From positions 1-53,100 of the forward strand of contig NZ_VICD02000100.1 in assembly GCF_006546735.2 (NCBI RefSeq): a stretch of DNA of 53,100 nucleotides, in the 5' to 3' direction. The position numbers and the translations under genes were made by a program. The notes under the pieces were generated by a model that was given only the letters and a program-made list of their open reading frames with translations, was not told the origin of the DNA and searched no databases. Numbering within the stretch: position 1 is the stretch's first letter; every line of letters starts with the position of its first letter. Shown one piece after another: positions 7,419 through 16,761 of the stretch. Source of the stretch: Marilutibacter maris (lineage in GTDB: Bacteria > Pseudomonadota > Gammaproteobacteria > Xanthomonadales > Xanthomonadaceae).

Positions 7419-10400
7419 ATGCAGCAGTCTGGAAGCTTTTCGTCGGCGCTTCGTGGTGGTCGGCTGGGGAACAGCCGCAGCGGCGGGAACAAGGGGCATG
7501 TGCGGTCGGCGCTCTCCAGCGCGATCGTGGTCGCGCTGTTGTTCGCTGGCGCCGGCACCGCAGCGGCGCAGGATGCGCAGGACACTCGGTATCAGGAGCA
7601 GGGCAAGGTCGGCGATGCCGACAGCTGGCGCAGCGACGAGTTCAAGGCCGATTGGGGCCTCGAGGCGATCGGCGCGCACCACGCCTACGCGCGCGGCCTG
7701 ACCGGGCGCGGGATCCGTCTGGGAATCTTCGACAGCGGCGCCGACAGTCGTCATGCCGACTTCACGGGCAAGGACCTGCGCTCGATCCTGATGGCCGATC
7801 CGGGCTGCACAAGCGGCGCGGTGCTCGACGGCCCTGATGCATGCTTCTATACCGAGGGCGATCGCGCCCAGGTATCGATCCTGCAGTACACCGATGAAGA
7901 CCGCGCACTGGTCGATCTGCTGATCCAGTTCGGCTGGCTCGTTCCGGACGCCAACGAGATCCTCGAAGGCCTTTCCGGCATCTCGTACGAAACCCACGGC
8001 ACCCATGTCGCCGGCACCATGCTGGCCAATCGCGATGGCAACGGGACCCACGGCGTGGCTTACGGCGCCGACCTGACCACAGCGCGCCTGTTCGCCAACA
8101 GCTACTCCGATGTGACCGCCCTGTTGTCCGGGATATTCGGCGTCAACTTCGGCGGTACCGAGATCAGCATCGGGCCCAGCAGCGAAGCGGTCGCTGCGAT
8201 GTACGAGCAGATGTCGGCGCAGGGCGTCCGCGCGATCAATCACAGCTGGGGACTCGCGTCGGAACCCTCCACGCCGGAGGACATGGACGCGCTCTACAAC
8301 AGCGATGGCGCCGCCGAGTATTTCAATACCTATGTGGCGCCTTCGATTCGCGACGGCATGCTGCAGGTGTGGGCCGCCGGCAACAACGATGGCGATATCG
8401 CGGGCATCTACGCGACCCTGCCGCGATGGGTGCCCGAGGCGGAGCAGTACTGGCTGAGCGTCGCCAACATCAACGAGGGCGGTGGCATCGATGGCAGCTC
8501 CAGCATATGCGGGCTGAGCAAGGACTGGTGCGTTTCCGCGCCCGGCACCGAGATCACCTCGACGGTGATCGGCGGTGATGCCGAGGTCGAGTACAAGTAC
8601 GATGACGATGGCAACCTGATTGGCTTCGAGGTCGTCGGCGAGAACCCGCAGTTCGGCTACGGCAACCTGACCGGCACCTCGATGGCGGCGCCGCACGTCA
8701 CCGGCGCGCTGGCGCTGCTGATGGAGCGCTTCCCGTATCTGGACAATCCGCAGATCCGCGACGTGCTGCTGACCACGGCCACCGATCTGGGCGAGGCCGG
8801 CGTCGACGAGATCTACGGCTGGGGTCTGATCGACCTGGCCAAGGCGATCGACGGTCCGGGCATGCTGCGGGTCGATACCAATGTGGCGATGAACGCCTTC
8901 GCCGGTGGCGAGAAGGTGTGGGACGGTCCGGCCTGGGACGACTGGCGCAACGACATCAGCGGCCCCGGCCGACTGACCAAGTCGGGCATCGGCTGGCTGC
9001 GCCTGAGCGGCGACAACAGTTTCGGCGGCCTCAGTGTCGAGGACGGTGTGCTCGAGCTCGACGGCGACAACGCGCTGTCGGCGGCGGCCGAGGTCAACGG
9101 CGGTTTCTTCGTCCTCAACGGCACGCTGCGCGACACCGACCTCAACGTCAACGACGGCCTCGCCAGCATCCAGGGCACGGTCACCGGTGGCATGACCGTG
9201 GTCGGTGCCGAGGGGCGCCTGCACGGCGTCGGCAGCCTCGGCGACACCCGGGTCGAGGGGGTGATCGCGCCGGGCAACTCGATCGGCACCCTGCGCATCG
9301 ACGGCGACTACACCCAGGTGGCCGGCTCGGTGTTCGAGGCCGAGATCCAGGCGCCCGACGGTGCCGATCTGCTCGACATCAGCGGACGCGCCGACCTGCA
9401 GGGCGGTACCGTCCGCATCCTGCGTGGACCGGGCGAGTACCTGCTCGGCCAGAGCTACAACATCCTCAACGCGGCCGGTGGCATCGATGGCGGCTTCGCC
9501 GGGATCGACAGCAGCGCCGTATCGCCGTTCCTGGACTTCACCTTCAGCTACTCCGGTAACGCGGTCGGGCTGGACGTCAGCCGTGGCATGGCCCTGGCCG
9601 ACGCCGCGAACACCCGCAACCAGCGGGCGGTCGCGACCGCCGCCGACGCGCTCGCGATGGATCACGTGCTTGCCCAGCGCCTGACCCAGCTGTTCCCGGC
9701 GCAGGCCGGCGCTGCGCTCGACATGCTCAGCGGCGAGCTGCACGCCAGCGCCCAGTCGGTGCTGGTCGACAGCCAGCAACACGTGCGCGAGAGCGCGCTG
9801 GCGCGTGCCTCGGCCGGGCAGGGCGCGTTCGCCCATCAGGGCGACGCCGGCTCCTCGGCGTGGGTGGAAGTGCTGCGTGGCAGCGGCACCCTGGACGGCG
9901 ACGGCAATGCCGCGCGCACCGAGTACAGCGGCAACACCACCCTGGTGGGCTACGACTACCGCTTCGACAACGGTTGGCGCCTGGGCGTGCTTGGCGGCAC
10001 CGCGCGAACCGATCTGGATGCGCGCACGCGTGCCAGCGAAGGCGACATCACCGGCTATCGGGTCGGTATCTATGCCGGCCAGGCGTGGGGCAGCTTCGGT
10101 GTGCGCGGCGGCATCAGCCACGACAGCAGCGAGGTCGACATCCGCCGCAGCGCCGCGTTCCAGGGCCTGCAGGAGCAGACCCGGGTCGAATACGACGCGA
10201 CCGTCACCCAGGGCTTCATCGAGGCGGGGTACCGGATGCAGGCGGGGGCGTGGGAGTTCGAGCCCTATCTGCAGTACGCGCATGTCGGCTTCGACATCGA
10301 CGGTTTCCGCGAGCAGGGTGGCGCCACCGCGCTCGGCGGAAGCGGCCGCGACGGCGACGTCGGCCTGGCCACCGCCGGACTGCGCTTCAACGTCAACCTG

Positions 10401-10679
10401 AAGGCCGCCCACCAGGCCGACAGCTGGCTGAGTCTGCGTGGCGGTCTGGGCTACCGCGACGCCAGTGGCGATCTGCTGCCGGCCGCGACGCTGGCCTGGA
10501 GCGGTGCCGACGCGTTCACCGTGCAGGGCGCGCCGCTGGCCGACGACGCGACCGTCGCCGAGCTCGGCATCGCCGCCCGCCTGAGTGCGCGCAGCCTGCT
10601 GGAGTTCGGCTATCGCGGCCAGTTCGGCGACGACGCGGACGCGCAGGGGCTGAATGCCCGCTACTCGTTGCAGTTCTGA
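7419..10679 (+). CDS. Autotransporter serine protease (subtilisin family S8)
   Basis: 1086-residue secreted protease carrying its own translocator. A long signal peptide (about 1-50, ending GTAAA) precedes an S8 domain with the full triad: Asp105 in IFDSGAD, His193 in THGTHVAGT and Ser421 in GTSMAAPHVTG. An 88-residue stretch between Asp and His is longer than in subtilisin. A passenger stem follows with autotransporter-type beta repeats (GRLTKSGIGWLRLSGDNSFG, about 513 on). The C-terminal beta-barrel (about 810-1086) ends in Phe. ATG 7419 is preceded by AGGGGACAAG. It lies downstream of the sigma/FecR/receptor genes, and hairpins suggest its own control. Substrate unknown. Confidence 0.94.
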   Translation: MQQSGSFSSALRGGRLGNSRSGGNKGHVRSALSSAIVVALLFAGAGTAAAQDAQDTRYQEQGKVGDADSWRSDEFKADWGLEAIGAHHAYARGLTGRGIRLGIFDSGADSRHADFTGKDLRSILMADPGCTSGAVLDGPDACFYTEGDRAQVSILQYTDEDRALVDLLIQFGWLVPDANEILEGLSGISYETHGTHVAGTMLANRDGNGTHGVAYGADLTTARLFANSYSDVTALLSGIFGVNFGGTEISIGPSSEAVAAMYEQMSAQGVRAINHSWGLASEPSTPEDMDALYNSDGAAEYFNTYVAPSIRDGMLQVWAAGNNDGDIAGIYATLPRWVPEAEQYWLSVANINEGGGIDGSSSICGLSKDWCVSAPGTEITSTVIGGDAEVEYKYDDDGNLIGFEVVGENPQFGYGNLTGTSMAAPHVTGALALLMERFPYLDNPQIRDVLLTTATDLGEAGVDEIYGWGLIDLAKAIDGPGMLRVDTNVAMNAFAGGEKVWDGPAWDDWRNDISGPGRLTKSGIGWLRLSGDNSFGGLSVEDGVLELDGDNALSAAAEVNGGFFVLNGTLRDTDLNVNDGLASIQGTVTGGMTVVGAEGRLHGVGSLGDTRVEGVIAPGNSIGTLRIDGDYTQVAGSVFEAEIQAPDGADLLDISGRADLQGGTVRILRGPGEYLLGQSYNILNAAGGIDGGFAGIDSSAVSPFLDFTFSYSGNAVGLDVSRGMALADAANTRNQRAVATAADALAMDHVLAQRLTQLFPAQAGAALDMLSGELHASAQSVLVDSQQHVRESALARASAGQGAFAHQGDAGSSAWVEVLRGSGTLDGDGNAARTEYSGNTTLVGYDYRFDNGWRLGVLGGTARTDLDARTRASEGDITGYRVGIYAGQAWGSFGVRGGISHDSSEVDIRRSAAFQGLQEQTRVEYDATVTQGFIEAGYRMQAGAWEFEPYLQYAHVGFDIDGFREQGGATALGGSGRDGDVGLATAGLRFNVNLKAAHQADSWLSLRGGLGYRDASGDLLPAATLAWSGADAFTVQGAPLADDATVAELGIAARLSARSLLEFGYRGQFGDDADAQGLNARYSLQF

Positions 10680-10745
10680 TCGGGACGGGGGTAGCCCCGG
10701 CTGATCGGACGCTGGAAGAAGGACGGGCAGACATGGATGCCCGTC

Positions 10746-10836
10746 GCTGGCACCGAAGGAGGCGGTGCCAGCCAAGGACCGGCCTTGCTCCCGGCGCGAT
10801 GTTCCCTGTTCTCATCGCGCGGGAGCACCACTTTTT
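10746..10836 (+). terminator. Hairpin pair and likely terminator after the protease gene
   Basis: gctggcaccg-N7-cggtgccagc (10746-10772) is followed by a second stem, tgctcccggcgcgatg against catcgcgcgggagca (10786-10825, one bulge), with ttttt at 10832-10836. The second hairpin with the T-run is the better terminator candidate. A third short stem (ggcgga/tccgcc) lies near 10872. Confidence 0.5.
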
Positions 10837-10962
10837 GCCGGTCCCTGTTCCGGCGCCTGTTGTACCGGATGGGCGGAAAGAACCGTCCGCCGCCGTTGGT
10901 CAGTCCGGCGCGCGGGCAGGAGGAGGGAGAAGGGAGGCGAGCTCCTCGATTCGAAATCCGCC

Positions 10963-10996
10963 AAAAAAGAAGGCCGCGGAGCGATCCGCGGCCTTC
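10963..10996 (-). terminator. Rho-independent terminator of rpsB-tsf
   Basis: Read on the minus strand: a 12-bp perfect stem (gaaggccgcgga/tccgcggccttc), a 4-base loop and six U residues, 35 bases after the tsf stop. Confidence 0.92.
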
Positions 10997-11031
10997 GTCT
11001 TTGCAGGCGTCGCCTGCGCAGGGCGGGGCGA

Positions 11032-11904
11032 TCAGGCCAGGCCGGCCTGCTTCATCACTTCGGCGGCGTAGTCCTCGACCACCTTCTCGATGCCCTCGCC
11101 AACGGCCAGGCGCTCGAAGCGCACGACCTCGGCACCGGCACCCTTCAGCACGGCCTCGACCGACTGGTTGGTGTCGAGCACGTACGGCTGGCCGTACAGG
11201 GTCACTTCGTTGACGATCTTGTTGATCTTGCCGCCGATGATCTTCTCCAGGATGTCGGCCGGCTTGGCCTTGTCCTTGTCGCTCATCTTGGCCAGCTCGA
11301 TTTCCTTTTCCTTCTCGATGAAGTCGGCCGGCACGTCGGATGCCTTGATATGCGGCGGGTTCATCGCGGCGACGTGCATCGCCAGGCCGCGGGCCAGGTC
11401 GGCATCGCCGCCCTTGAGCTCGACCAGCACGCCGATACGGCCACCGTGGACGTAGGCGGCGACGGTGTTGTCGGTGTCGATGCGGACCATGCGGCGCAGC
11501 TGCACGTTCTCGCCGACCTTGGCGATCAGCGCGGCGCGGGTCTCCTCGACGGTCGCGCCGTCGATGCTCGCGGCCTTCAGCGCTTCGATGTCGGCGGTGG
11601 CCAGGGCGGCCTGCGCGGCGGCATTGGTGAAGGCGACGAAGTTCTCGTCCTTGGCGACGAAGTCGGTCTCGGAGTTGATCTCGACCAGAACGGCCTTGCC
11701 GCCGTCCTGGGCGCTGGCGATGCGGCCTTCCGCGGCGACGCGGCCGGCCTTCTTGTCGGCCTTGGCCAGGCCCGACTTGCGCAGGTTCTCGGCCGCGGCG
11801 TCGATGTCGCCGCCGGTCTCGGACAGCGCCTTCTTGCACTCCATCATGCCGGCGCCGGTGCGCTCGCGCAGTTCCTTGACGAGGGAAGCGGTGATTTCAG
11901 CCAT
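11032..11904 (-). CDS. tsf: Elongation factor Ts
   Basis: Guanine-nucleotide exchange factor for EF-Tu, 290 residues. The N-terminal UBA-like helix bundle ([20 protein letters not shown], then ECKKAL) and the hallmark [12 protein letters not shown] at about residue 80 are both present. It follows rpsB by 143 bases on the same strand and is closed by a strong terminator, so rpsB-tsf forms a two-gene operon here. pyrH, usually the next gene, is about 8.8 kb further on. The rpsB-tsf gap holds small hairpins (ttcccgc/gcgggaa and gccacgc/gcgtggc) that may set the tsf:rpsB ratio; that is inference. Confidence 0.98.
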   Translation of the reverse strand: MAEITASLVKELRERTGAGMMECKKALSETGGDIDAAAENLRKSGLAKADKKAGRVAAEGRIASAQDGGKAVLVEINSETDFVAKDENFVAFTNAAAQAALATADIEALKAASIDGATVEETRAALIAKVGENVQLRRMVRIDTDNTVAAYVHGGRIGVLVELKGGDADLARGLAMHVAAMNPPHIKASDVPADFIEKEKEIELAKMSDKDKAKPADILEKIIGGKINKIVNEVTLYGQPYVLDTNQSVEAVLKGAGAEVVRFERLAVGEGIEKVVEDYAAEVMKQAGLA

Positions 11905-12047
11905 GGGGGTACCTCAAATGGGATGGGTCGCTGGGCGACGTGCGGCCCGCGCCCGGACGGTGCCGTAGGGCGCGGACCAACGATGTTTCCCGCCGGGTGC
12001 GGGAAGGGCGCAGCCACGCAGTATCGCGTGGCCGCATGACGCCCGCC

Positions 12048-12878
12048 TTACTCGGCGGCCGGAGCCTCGGAGGCGCCGTCGGCCTTGGCGGCGGCCTTCT
12101 TGGCCGGAGCCTTGCGGGCCGGCTTCTTGGCCGCGTCGGCGTCGCCTTCGGCGGCGTCGGCAAAGTCTTCCTCGCGGACCGAGGCGGCGGTCGGCGCGGC
12201 GGCCTTGCCCTCCAGCACCGCGTCGGCGGCGGCGCGGGCGTACAGCTGCACGGCGCGGATGGCGTCGTCGTTGCCCGGGATCGCGTAGTCGACCAGCTCC
12301 GGGTTGTAGTTGGTGTCGACGACCGCGATCACCGGGATGCCGAGCTTCTTGGCTTCCTTGATCGCGATGTCCTCGTGGCCGATGTCGATCACGAACAGCG
12401 CGTCGGGCAGGCGGTTCATGTCCTTGATGCCGCCCAGCGAGGCCTCGAGCTTGTCGCGCTCGCGACGCAGGCCCAGCACCTCGTGCTTGACCAGCTTGTC
12501 GAAGGTGCCGTCGGTCTCGGCGGCCTCGAGTTCCTTCAGGCGCGCGACCGACTGCTTGACGGTGCGGAAGTTGGTCAGGGTGCCGCCCAGCCAACGCTGG
12601 TTCATGTACGGCATGCCGCAGCGCTCGGCCTCTTCCTTGATCGTCTCGCGCGCCGAACGCTTGGTGCCGAGGAACAGGATCATGCCGCGCTTCTGCGCGA
12701 TACCCGAGATGAAGTTCATCGCGTCGTTGAACAGCGGAACGGTCTTCTCGAGGTTGATGATGTGGATCTTGCCGCGGGCGCCGAAGATGTACGGGCCCAT
12801 CTTCGGGTTCCAGTAACGGGTCTGGTGGCCGAAGTGGACGCCGGCTTCGAGCATCTGGCGCATGGTGATCTGGGGCAT
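12048..12878 (-). CDS. rpsB: 30S ribosomal protein S2
   Basis: 276-residue small-subunit protein; begins [20 protein letters not shown] and contains [20 protein letters not shown] and [10 protein letters not shown], all classic S2 segments. ATG 12878 is set by homology and by GGAGTT upstream. The C-terminus carries an Ala/Lys-rich tail ([15 protein letters not shown]) beyond the conserved domain, giving a length somewhat above E. coli S2 (241). The gene has a long upstream region with strong hairpins. In other gammaproteobacteria rpsB is autoregulated through its leader, which may apply here. Confidence 0.98.
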   Translation of the reverse strand: MPQITMRQMLEAGVHFGHQTRYWNPKMGPYIFGARGKIHIINLEKTVPLFNDAMNFISGIAQKRGMILFLGTKRSARETIKEEAERCGMPYMNQRWLGGTLTNFRTVKQSVARLKELEAAETDGTFDKLVKHEVLGLRRERDKLEASLGGIKDMNRLPDALFVIDIGHEDIAIKEAKKLGIPVIAVVDTNYNPELVDYAIPGNDDAIRAVQLYARAAADAVLEGKAAAPTAASVREEDFADAAEGDADAAKKPARKAPAKKAAAKADGASEAPAAE

Positions 12879-13267
12879 TGCAGTAACTCCAGGCAGTGGA
12901 ATCCGGCCGCAAATGGGTTTGGCGCGGCTGCCCCGGCACGGGGCCGGGGCGGGATTCCGGGGTTGGGCCTCCCCGCTGCGTCCGTGTCCGAACCGCTTCG
13001 CCGGCATCGGAGCCAGGTGGCTCCAGACGGCGATCGCGGCACCCCGGCACGGCGCGTGGCAGCGGGTGTGTATTTGCCGGCACCCTTCCTGACCCGGACC
13101 GGTCGATCGCGACAGCGATCGGGTCAATCAGGATCGGGTGCTACGCCCGGCATCGGCGGCGGCTTGCCGGTCGGACCGGCAGGCACAGCCGGAGAAGCAT
13201 AGCCGCTACGGCCTCCGGGAGCAAGGTTGGGAGATGGCGCGGGGGTGACGGCGGGCGCGACCGCCGC
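12879..13267 (-). other. rpsB upstream/leader region, gene-less
   Basis: 389 bases between the pilus cluster and rpsB without a supported gene. Visible structure: gccccg-gca-cggggc near 12928, gatcgc-gaca-gcgatc near 13105, and tgccggtc-g-gaccggca (13165-13181). It should contain the rpsB promoter and possibly an S2-binding leader; I could not identify the promoter or match a named leader motif with confidence. Confidence 0.4.
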
Positions 13268-14314
13268 TCAGTAGCTCACCGTCACCGTGATCACGTCGCC
13301 GTAGGCGCCGGCCGGTACCGACTGGGGCGCCGGGACCCGGCCATGCACGGTCAGGGCCTGGGCGCTGCCGGTTCCGGTGCCGACCTCGGTGTCGGTGCCC
13401 GGGGTGGCGCCCCAGCGCTGGGTCCGGGCGGCGTCGCGGTACAGCTCGTAGTCGAGGTAGTCGGCGCTGGCGCCCAGGCGCATGCGGCGAACCCCGCCGC
13501 TGGCATTCTGGCCGTCGTCGAGGGCGACGTCCCAGGCGGTGCGCTGGGTGCAGGTCATGGTGATGGTCGATGTCTGCTCGACATCGGTGGCGACCGCTCC
13601 GCCGACAGTACCGAAGTCGAGGGTGGTCGCGCTGCCGATCGTGCAGTTGTCCGGCACCGTGGCGGTGGCGGTGAAGGGGAAGCTCGCGGTGCCGCCACCG
13701 TTGCCGCCGCTGGTGCACGAGGCCGGGTAGGGCGGGGTGCCCAGCAATTGCTCGGCGTAGCGGTATTCCAGGCGCGTGTGGATGCCGCTGAACGGGTTGC
13801 TGAACGCGCCCGCGGCCAGGCTCGCCTGCACCGGGATCCGCGCCTGCATGGTGGCGCTGGCGCTGCCGCTGCCGCCCAGCACCGGGACGCTGTACTCGAG
13901 GTCGATCGGGACCGGGGTCGGGGTCGCCGCGATCAGCGAATCGCCCCAGATCTGGGTGCGGGCCGGGTCGCTGTAGATCTGGAACTGCATCGGGTCGCCG
14001 AAGGCATTGGTCATGCGGCGCGGCGCGGTGCTGCCGCCGCCGTTGACGCCGGCGCCGATGTTCAGGCACATCCGCACCCGGGCGGTGGCCAGCAGCGACA
14101 GTCCCGAGGTACTGCATTCGACGGTGACGGTGGCGGTGCTGTCGACGTTGCCGGCGCCGCTGGTGCTGCCGAAGCTCAGCGCGGTGCTGCTGGCGGTGCA
14201 GGTGGTCGCGGCCGGGGCCGATGGCAGCCACGCCAGCAGCGCCAGGCACACGATCGCCGCGACGGTGCGGCGCGGTCCGGTCGCGGCGGCGAACAGTGTG
14301 GGGGGGCGGGTCAT
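13268..14314 (-). CDS. Spore coat U-domain pilus protein, two-domain, probable tip adhesin (CsuE-like)
   Basis: 348-residue secreted protein: signal peptide (about 1-36, ...SAPA), then two tandem spore-coat-U (SCPU) domains. The first starts near TTCTASSTALSFGSTSGAGN and the second near NCTIGSATTLDFGTVGG. Both contain the typical RMxxG/AxADYLxYxLY...W-type core, and the protein ends VITVTVSY. ATG 14314 overlaps the usher stop by four bases (ATGA), so it is the last gene of the operon. In Csu-type pili the two-domain last gene encodes the tip subunit; that role is inferred from domain count and position. Confidence 0.85.
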   Translation of the reverse strand: MTRPPTLFAAATGPRRTVAAIVCLALLAWLPSAPAATTCTASSTALSFGSTSGAGNVDSTATVTVECSTSGLSLLATARVRMCLNIGAGVNGGGSTAPRRMTNAFGDPMQFQIYSDPARTQIWGDSLIAATPTPVPIDLEYSVPVLGGSGSASATMQARIPVQASLAAGAFSNPFSGIHTRLEYRYAEQLLGTPPYPASCTSGGNGGGTASFPFTATATVPDNCTIGSATTLDFGTVGGAVATDVEQTSTITMTCTQRTAWDVALDDGQNASGGVRRMRLGASADYLDYELYRDAARTQRWGATPGTDTEVGTGTGSAQALTVHGRVPAPQSVPAGAYGDVITVTVSY

Positions 14315-16761
14315 GGCTCGGCCTCCTGCAGGCATCGCAGCGGGCCGATGCGCGGAATCGGATCGGCGCCTTGCGGGTAGTCGAAATCGACATGGCAGAT
14401 CCCGCCCGACGGCGTGCGCACGCTCAACCGGTTGTGCGCGTCGAGCGTGTCCAGATAGGTCTCGCCGTCGTGGCCGACGATGGTGTCCGCATCGCTGCCG
14501 GCCAGGCGCACCCGGCTGCGCAGCGGCAACGGCTGTCCGGCTCCGTCGTGCAGCACGATGACCGCCGCGCGCACCGGCGCGATCGCGAAGCGCACCCGCG
14601 TGCCGGCGCGGTCGCCGGGGGTCGCGATCCGCTCGACCGTGTCGATGCGCATGTCGACCGGTAGCGACATCGGGTCGATCGAGAGGCGGTTGCGCTGCCA
14701 GGCGTTGAGCGGGGTCACCAGCAGCATGCCGTCGGCGTCGGTGCGGCCGATCGCGCGGTTCTCCAGCAGCACCGGCACGTCGGCGACACCGTCGGTCGAG
14801 ACCACCGCGAAGGCGTCGTCGATGCGACGCGCGGCGAACGCATGGCCGTCCATCAACACCACGCCGCCGCTGGCCTGGGCATAGCCGCGCCGGGTATCGC
14901 CGATGCGGGCGAGGCCGATACCCACACGCGTCCTGGGCAGCAGCCAGCCGGCCTCGACCGCGCCGCCGGCGCCATCGTCGCCGTCGTGCGCCCGTACGCG
15001 CCAGCCGAAGCCGCCATCGCCGGGAACCGGCTGGATGAATTCGACCCGGGCGTTGTCGCGCCGTCCCTCGCGCTGCCAGGCGCTGCCCAGCTGGCGGTTG
15101 CCGTCCAGGACGGCGCTCACCTGCAGATACACGCTGCGGTCGTCGGCATCGTCCAGGTTCTCGTTGTAGGACAGACTCGCCGACCAGCGATGGGCGAAGT
15201 TCCGGGTCCAGAACAGGCCCGCGTAGCGTGCCGGGGCGATATCCGGGTCCGGATGGCGCAGCCGCACGTGGGTGATGCCGACGTTGCCCAGCGCGGCGCT
15301 GGTGATCCCGGCCAGCATCCGGGTGCTGACGGTTGGCGGCGGCGGGCCGTACAGCGAGGCGATGTCGCGATAGTCGCCGTCGGTGCGGCGGCCGTCGGCG
15401 GAGAAGTTGAAGCGGCCATTGTTCCAGCGATAGCCGATGCCGCTCTGCGATCCGCGTGCCCGCTCCTGCCGACTGCGGGTATGGGAAGCGTTGAGCACGC
15501 CGGCGCGGCCGAGCAGCCAGACCCCGCCCAACCCGGCATTGACCAGGCCGTCGCCGGTCTCCGCGTGCAGTTCGACGGTGAACGGATCGGCGATGCCGTA
15601 GCGCAGACTGGCGCTGGCGACCGGTTCGCTGGCGTAGGCGAATGACGTCAGCCCGTAGCGTTCGCGTACCGTGCCGACGCTCAGCGACCAGTCCGACAGT
15701 CCGCGCGCCAGCAACTGCGGGGTGGAATAGAACGGAAGCTCGAGGGTACGGGTGCGACCGAAGGCGTCGGTGATCACCACCGAGGCGTTGCCCGCGCCGT
15801 TGATGCCGGGTGCGGTGCTCAGCTCGAACGGTCCGACGGGCAGCTGGCCGCTGTACTGGCGCATGCCGTTCACGTACAGATCGACCGCCGACGGCACCGC
15901 GACCTCGCCGAGGAAGGCCGGCAGCGGTGTGGTGACCCGGTACGGCTGCAGACCGAAGTTGCGGCCGACCTGCACGCCGCCCATGCGCACCGGTCGGGTC
16001 CAGTCCAGAAAGCCGCTGAAGATGTCGCCGGCGCGGACGGTGAGCGCGTGCTCGGGAAACGACAGTTCCCAACGGGTATCCAGGCGGGTGGTCGTGGTGT
16101 GCCAGCGTCCGTGATCGCGGCGATGCAGGCGGTTGACCGCCGAAGTGCTGAATACGCCGGCGCCCAGGCCGGACAGGCGCAGCTCGCCGACCGTGCCCAA
16201 CTGGCTGTTGCCGCGGTCGTCGTGGTCGGCATGAAGGTCGTAGTTGAACAACAGGCTGGTCGGGACTTCGCTCAGCGGCGGGGTGGCGCGATCGGTCGTG
16301 CCGATCACCGTGGTCGGCAGGTCCAGCCGCGACGGCGGCAGTTCGATGAACATGCGCTGGCCGGGCGCATCGTAGCGGTAGTGGATGTCGGCAATCGCAT
16401 CCAGTGCGATCGTGCCCGCCGCCGGATGTCCGTCCTGCGTGTGCCCGTCCGCGACACCCTCGTCAGCGGCGCGCTCTTCAAGGGCATGCTCTTCAACGGC
16501 ATGCTCTTCAAGGACCAGTCCCAGCCGCCGCAGTTCGGCGGCGTCGACCCGGAAGCGCGATCCCTCGCGCAGGAACCGGACCAGACCCGGCCGGGCCGTC
16601 CGGTTGAGCACCACTTCCAGGTACAGCGTGTCGTGCCCGGGATGCGGAGTCCCGGCCGGCGCCGGGCCCGCCATCGCGATCGGTGGGGCCGCCGCCAGCC
16701 CCAGCAGCAGCGCGCTAGAGCGCCACCGCATCCGGCGCCAGGGTGCGTTCGGCGGGCTCAC
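14311..16761 (-). CDS. Fimbrial outer-membrane usher protein (CsuD-like)
   Basis: 816-residue outer-membrane pore that assembles pilus subunits. Signal peptide, N-terminal domain (HDTLYLEVVLNRTARPGLVR), then usher barrel motifs such as GLQPYRVTTPLPAFLGEVAV, PFELSTAPGINGAGNASVVI and DAFGRTRTLELPFYSTPQLL. GTG 16761 is favoured by AAGGATCAAC just upstream and overlaps the chaperone gene by 47 bases; ATG 16731 is the alternative. An odd acidic/His-rich repeat at about residues 83-115 (EEHAVEEHALEERAADEGVA) comes from a 15-bp tandem repeat near 16465-16515 and is not part of the usual usher fold. It shares an operon with chaperone and subunits. Confidence 0.92.
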   Translation of the reverse strand: MSPPNAPWRRMRWRSSALLLGLAAAPPIAMAGPAPAGTPHPGHDTLYLEVVLNRTARPGLVRFLREGSRFRVDAAELRRLGLVLEEHAVEEHALEERAADEGVADGHTQDGHPAAGTIALDAIADIHYRYDAPGQRMFIELPPSRLDLPTTVIGTTDRATPPLSEVPTSLLFNYDLHADHDDRGNSQLGTVGELRLSGLGAGVFSTSAVNRLHRRDHGRWHTTTTRLDTRWELSFPEHALTVRAGDIFSGFLDWTRPVRMGGVQVGRNFGLQPYRVTTPLPAFLGEVAVPSAVDLYVNGMRQYSGQLPVGPFELSTAPGINGAGNASVVITDAFGRTRTLELPFYSTPQLLARGLSDWSLSVGTVRERYGLTSFAYASEPVASASLRYGIADPFTVELHAETGDGLVNAGLGGVWLLGRAGVLNASHTRSRQERARGSQSGIGYRWNNGRFNFSADGRRTDGDYRDIASLYGPPPPTVSTRMLAGITSAALGNVGITHVRLRHPDPDIAPARYAGLFWTRNFAHRWSASLSYNENLDDADDRSVYLQVSAVLDGNRQLGSAWQREGRRDNARVEFIQPVPGDGGFGWRVRAHDGDDGAGGAVEAGWLLPRTRVGIGLARIGDTRRGYAQASGGVVLMDGHAFAARRIDDAFAVVSTDGVADVPVLLENRAIGRTDADGMLLVTPLNAWQRNRLSIDPMSLPVDMRIDTVERIATPGDRAGTRVRFAIAPVRAAVIVLHDGAGQPLPLRSRVRLAGSDADTIVGHDGETYLDTLDAHNRLSVRTPSGGICHVDFDYPQGADPIPRIGPLRCLQEAEP

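Noticed and set aside
7176-10775. Long open minus-strand frame (about 1,199 codons) opposite the autotransporter protease
   Set aside because: High-GC DNA leaves long antisense frames. The translation is low-complexity (Ala/Val/Gly/Asp/Gln-rich) without domains, and the plus strand holds a complete protease with catalytic triad and barrel.
12879-13267. Named rpsB leader RNA motif
   Set aside because: Hairpins are present but I could not match a defined consensus by eye; reported only as a gene-less leader region.
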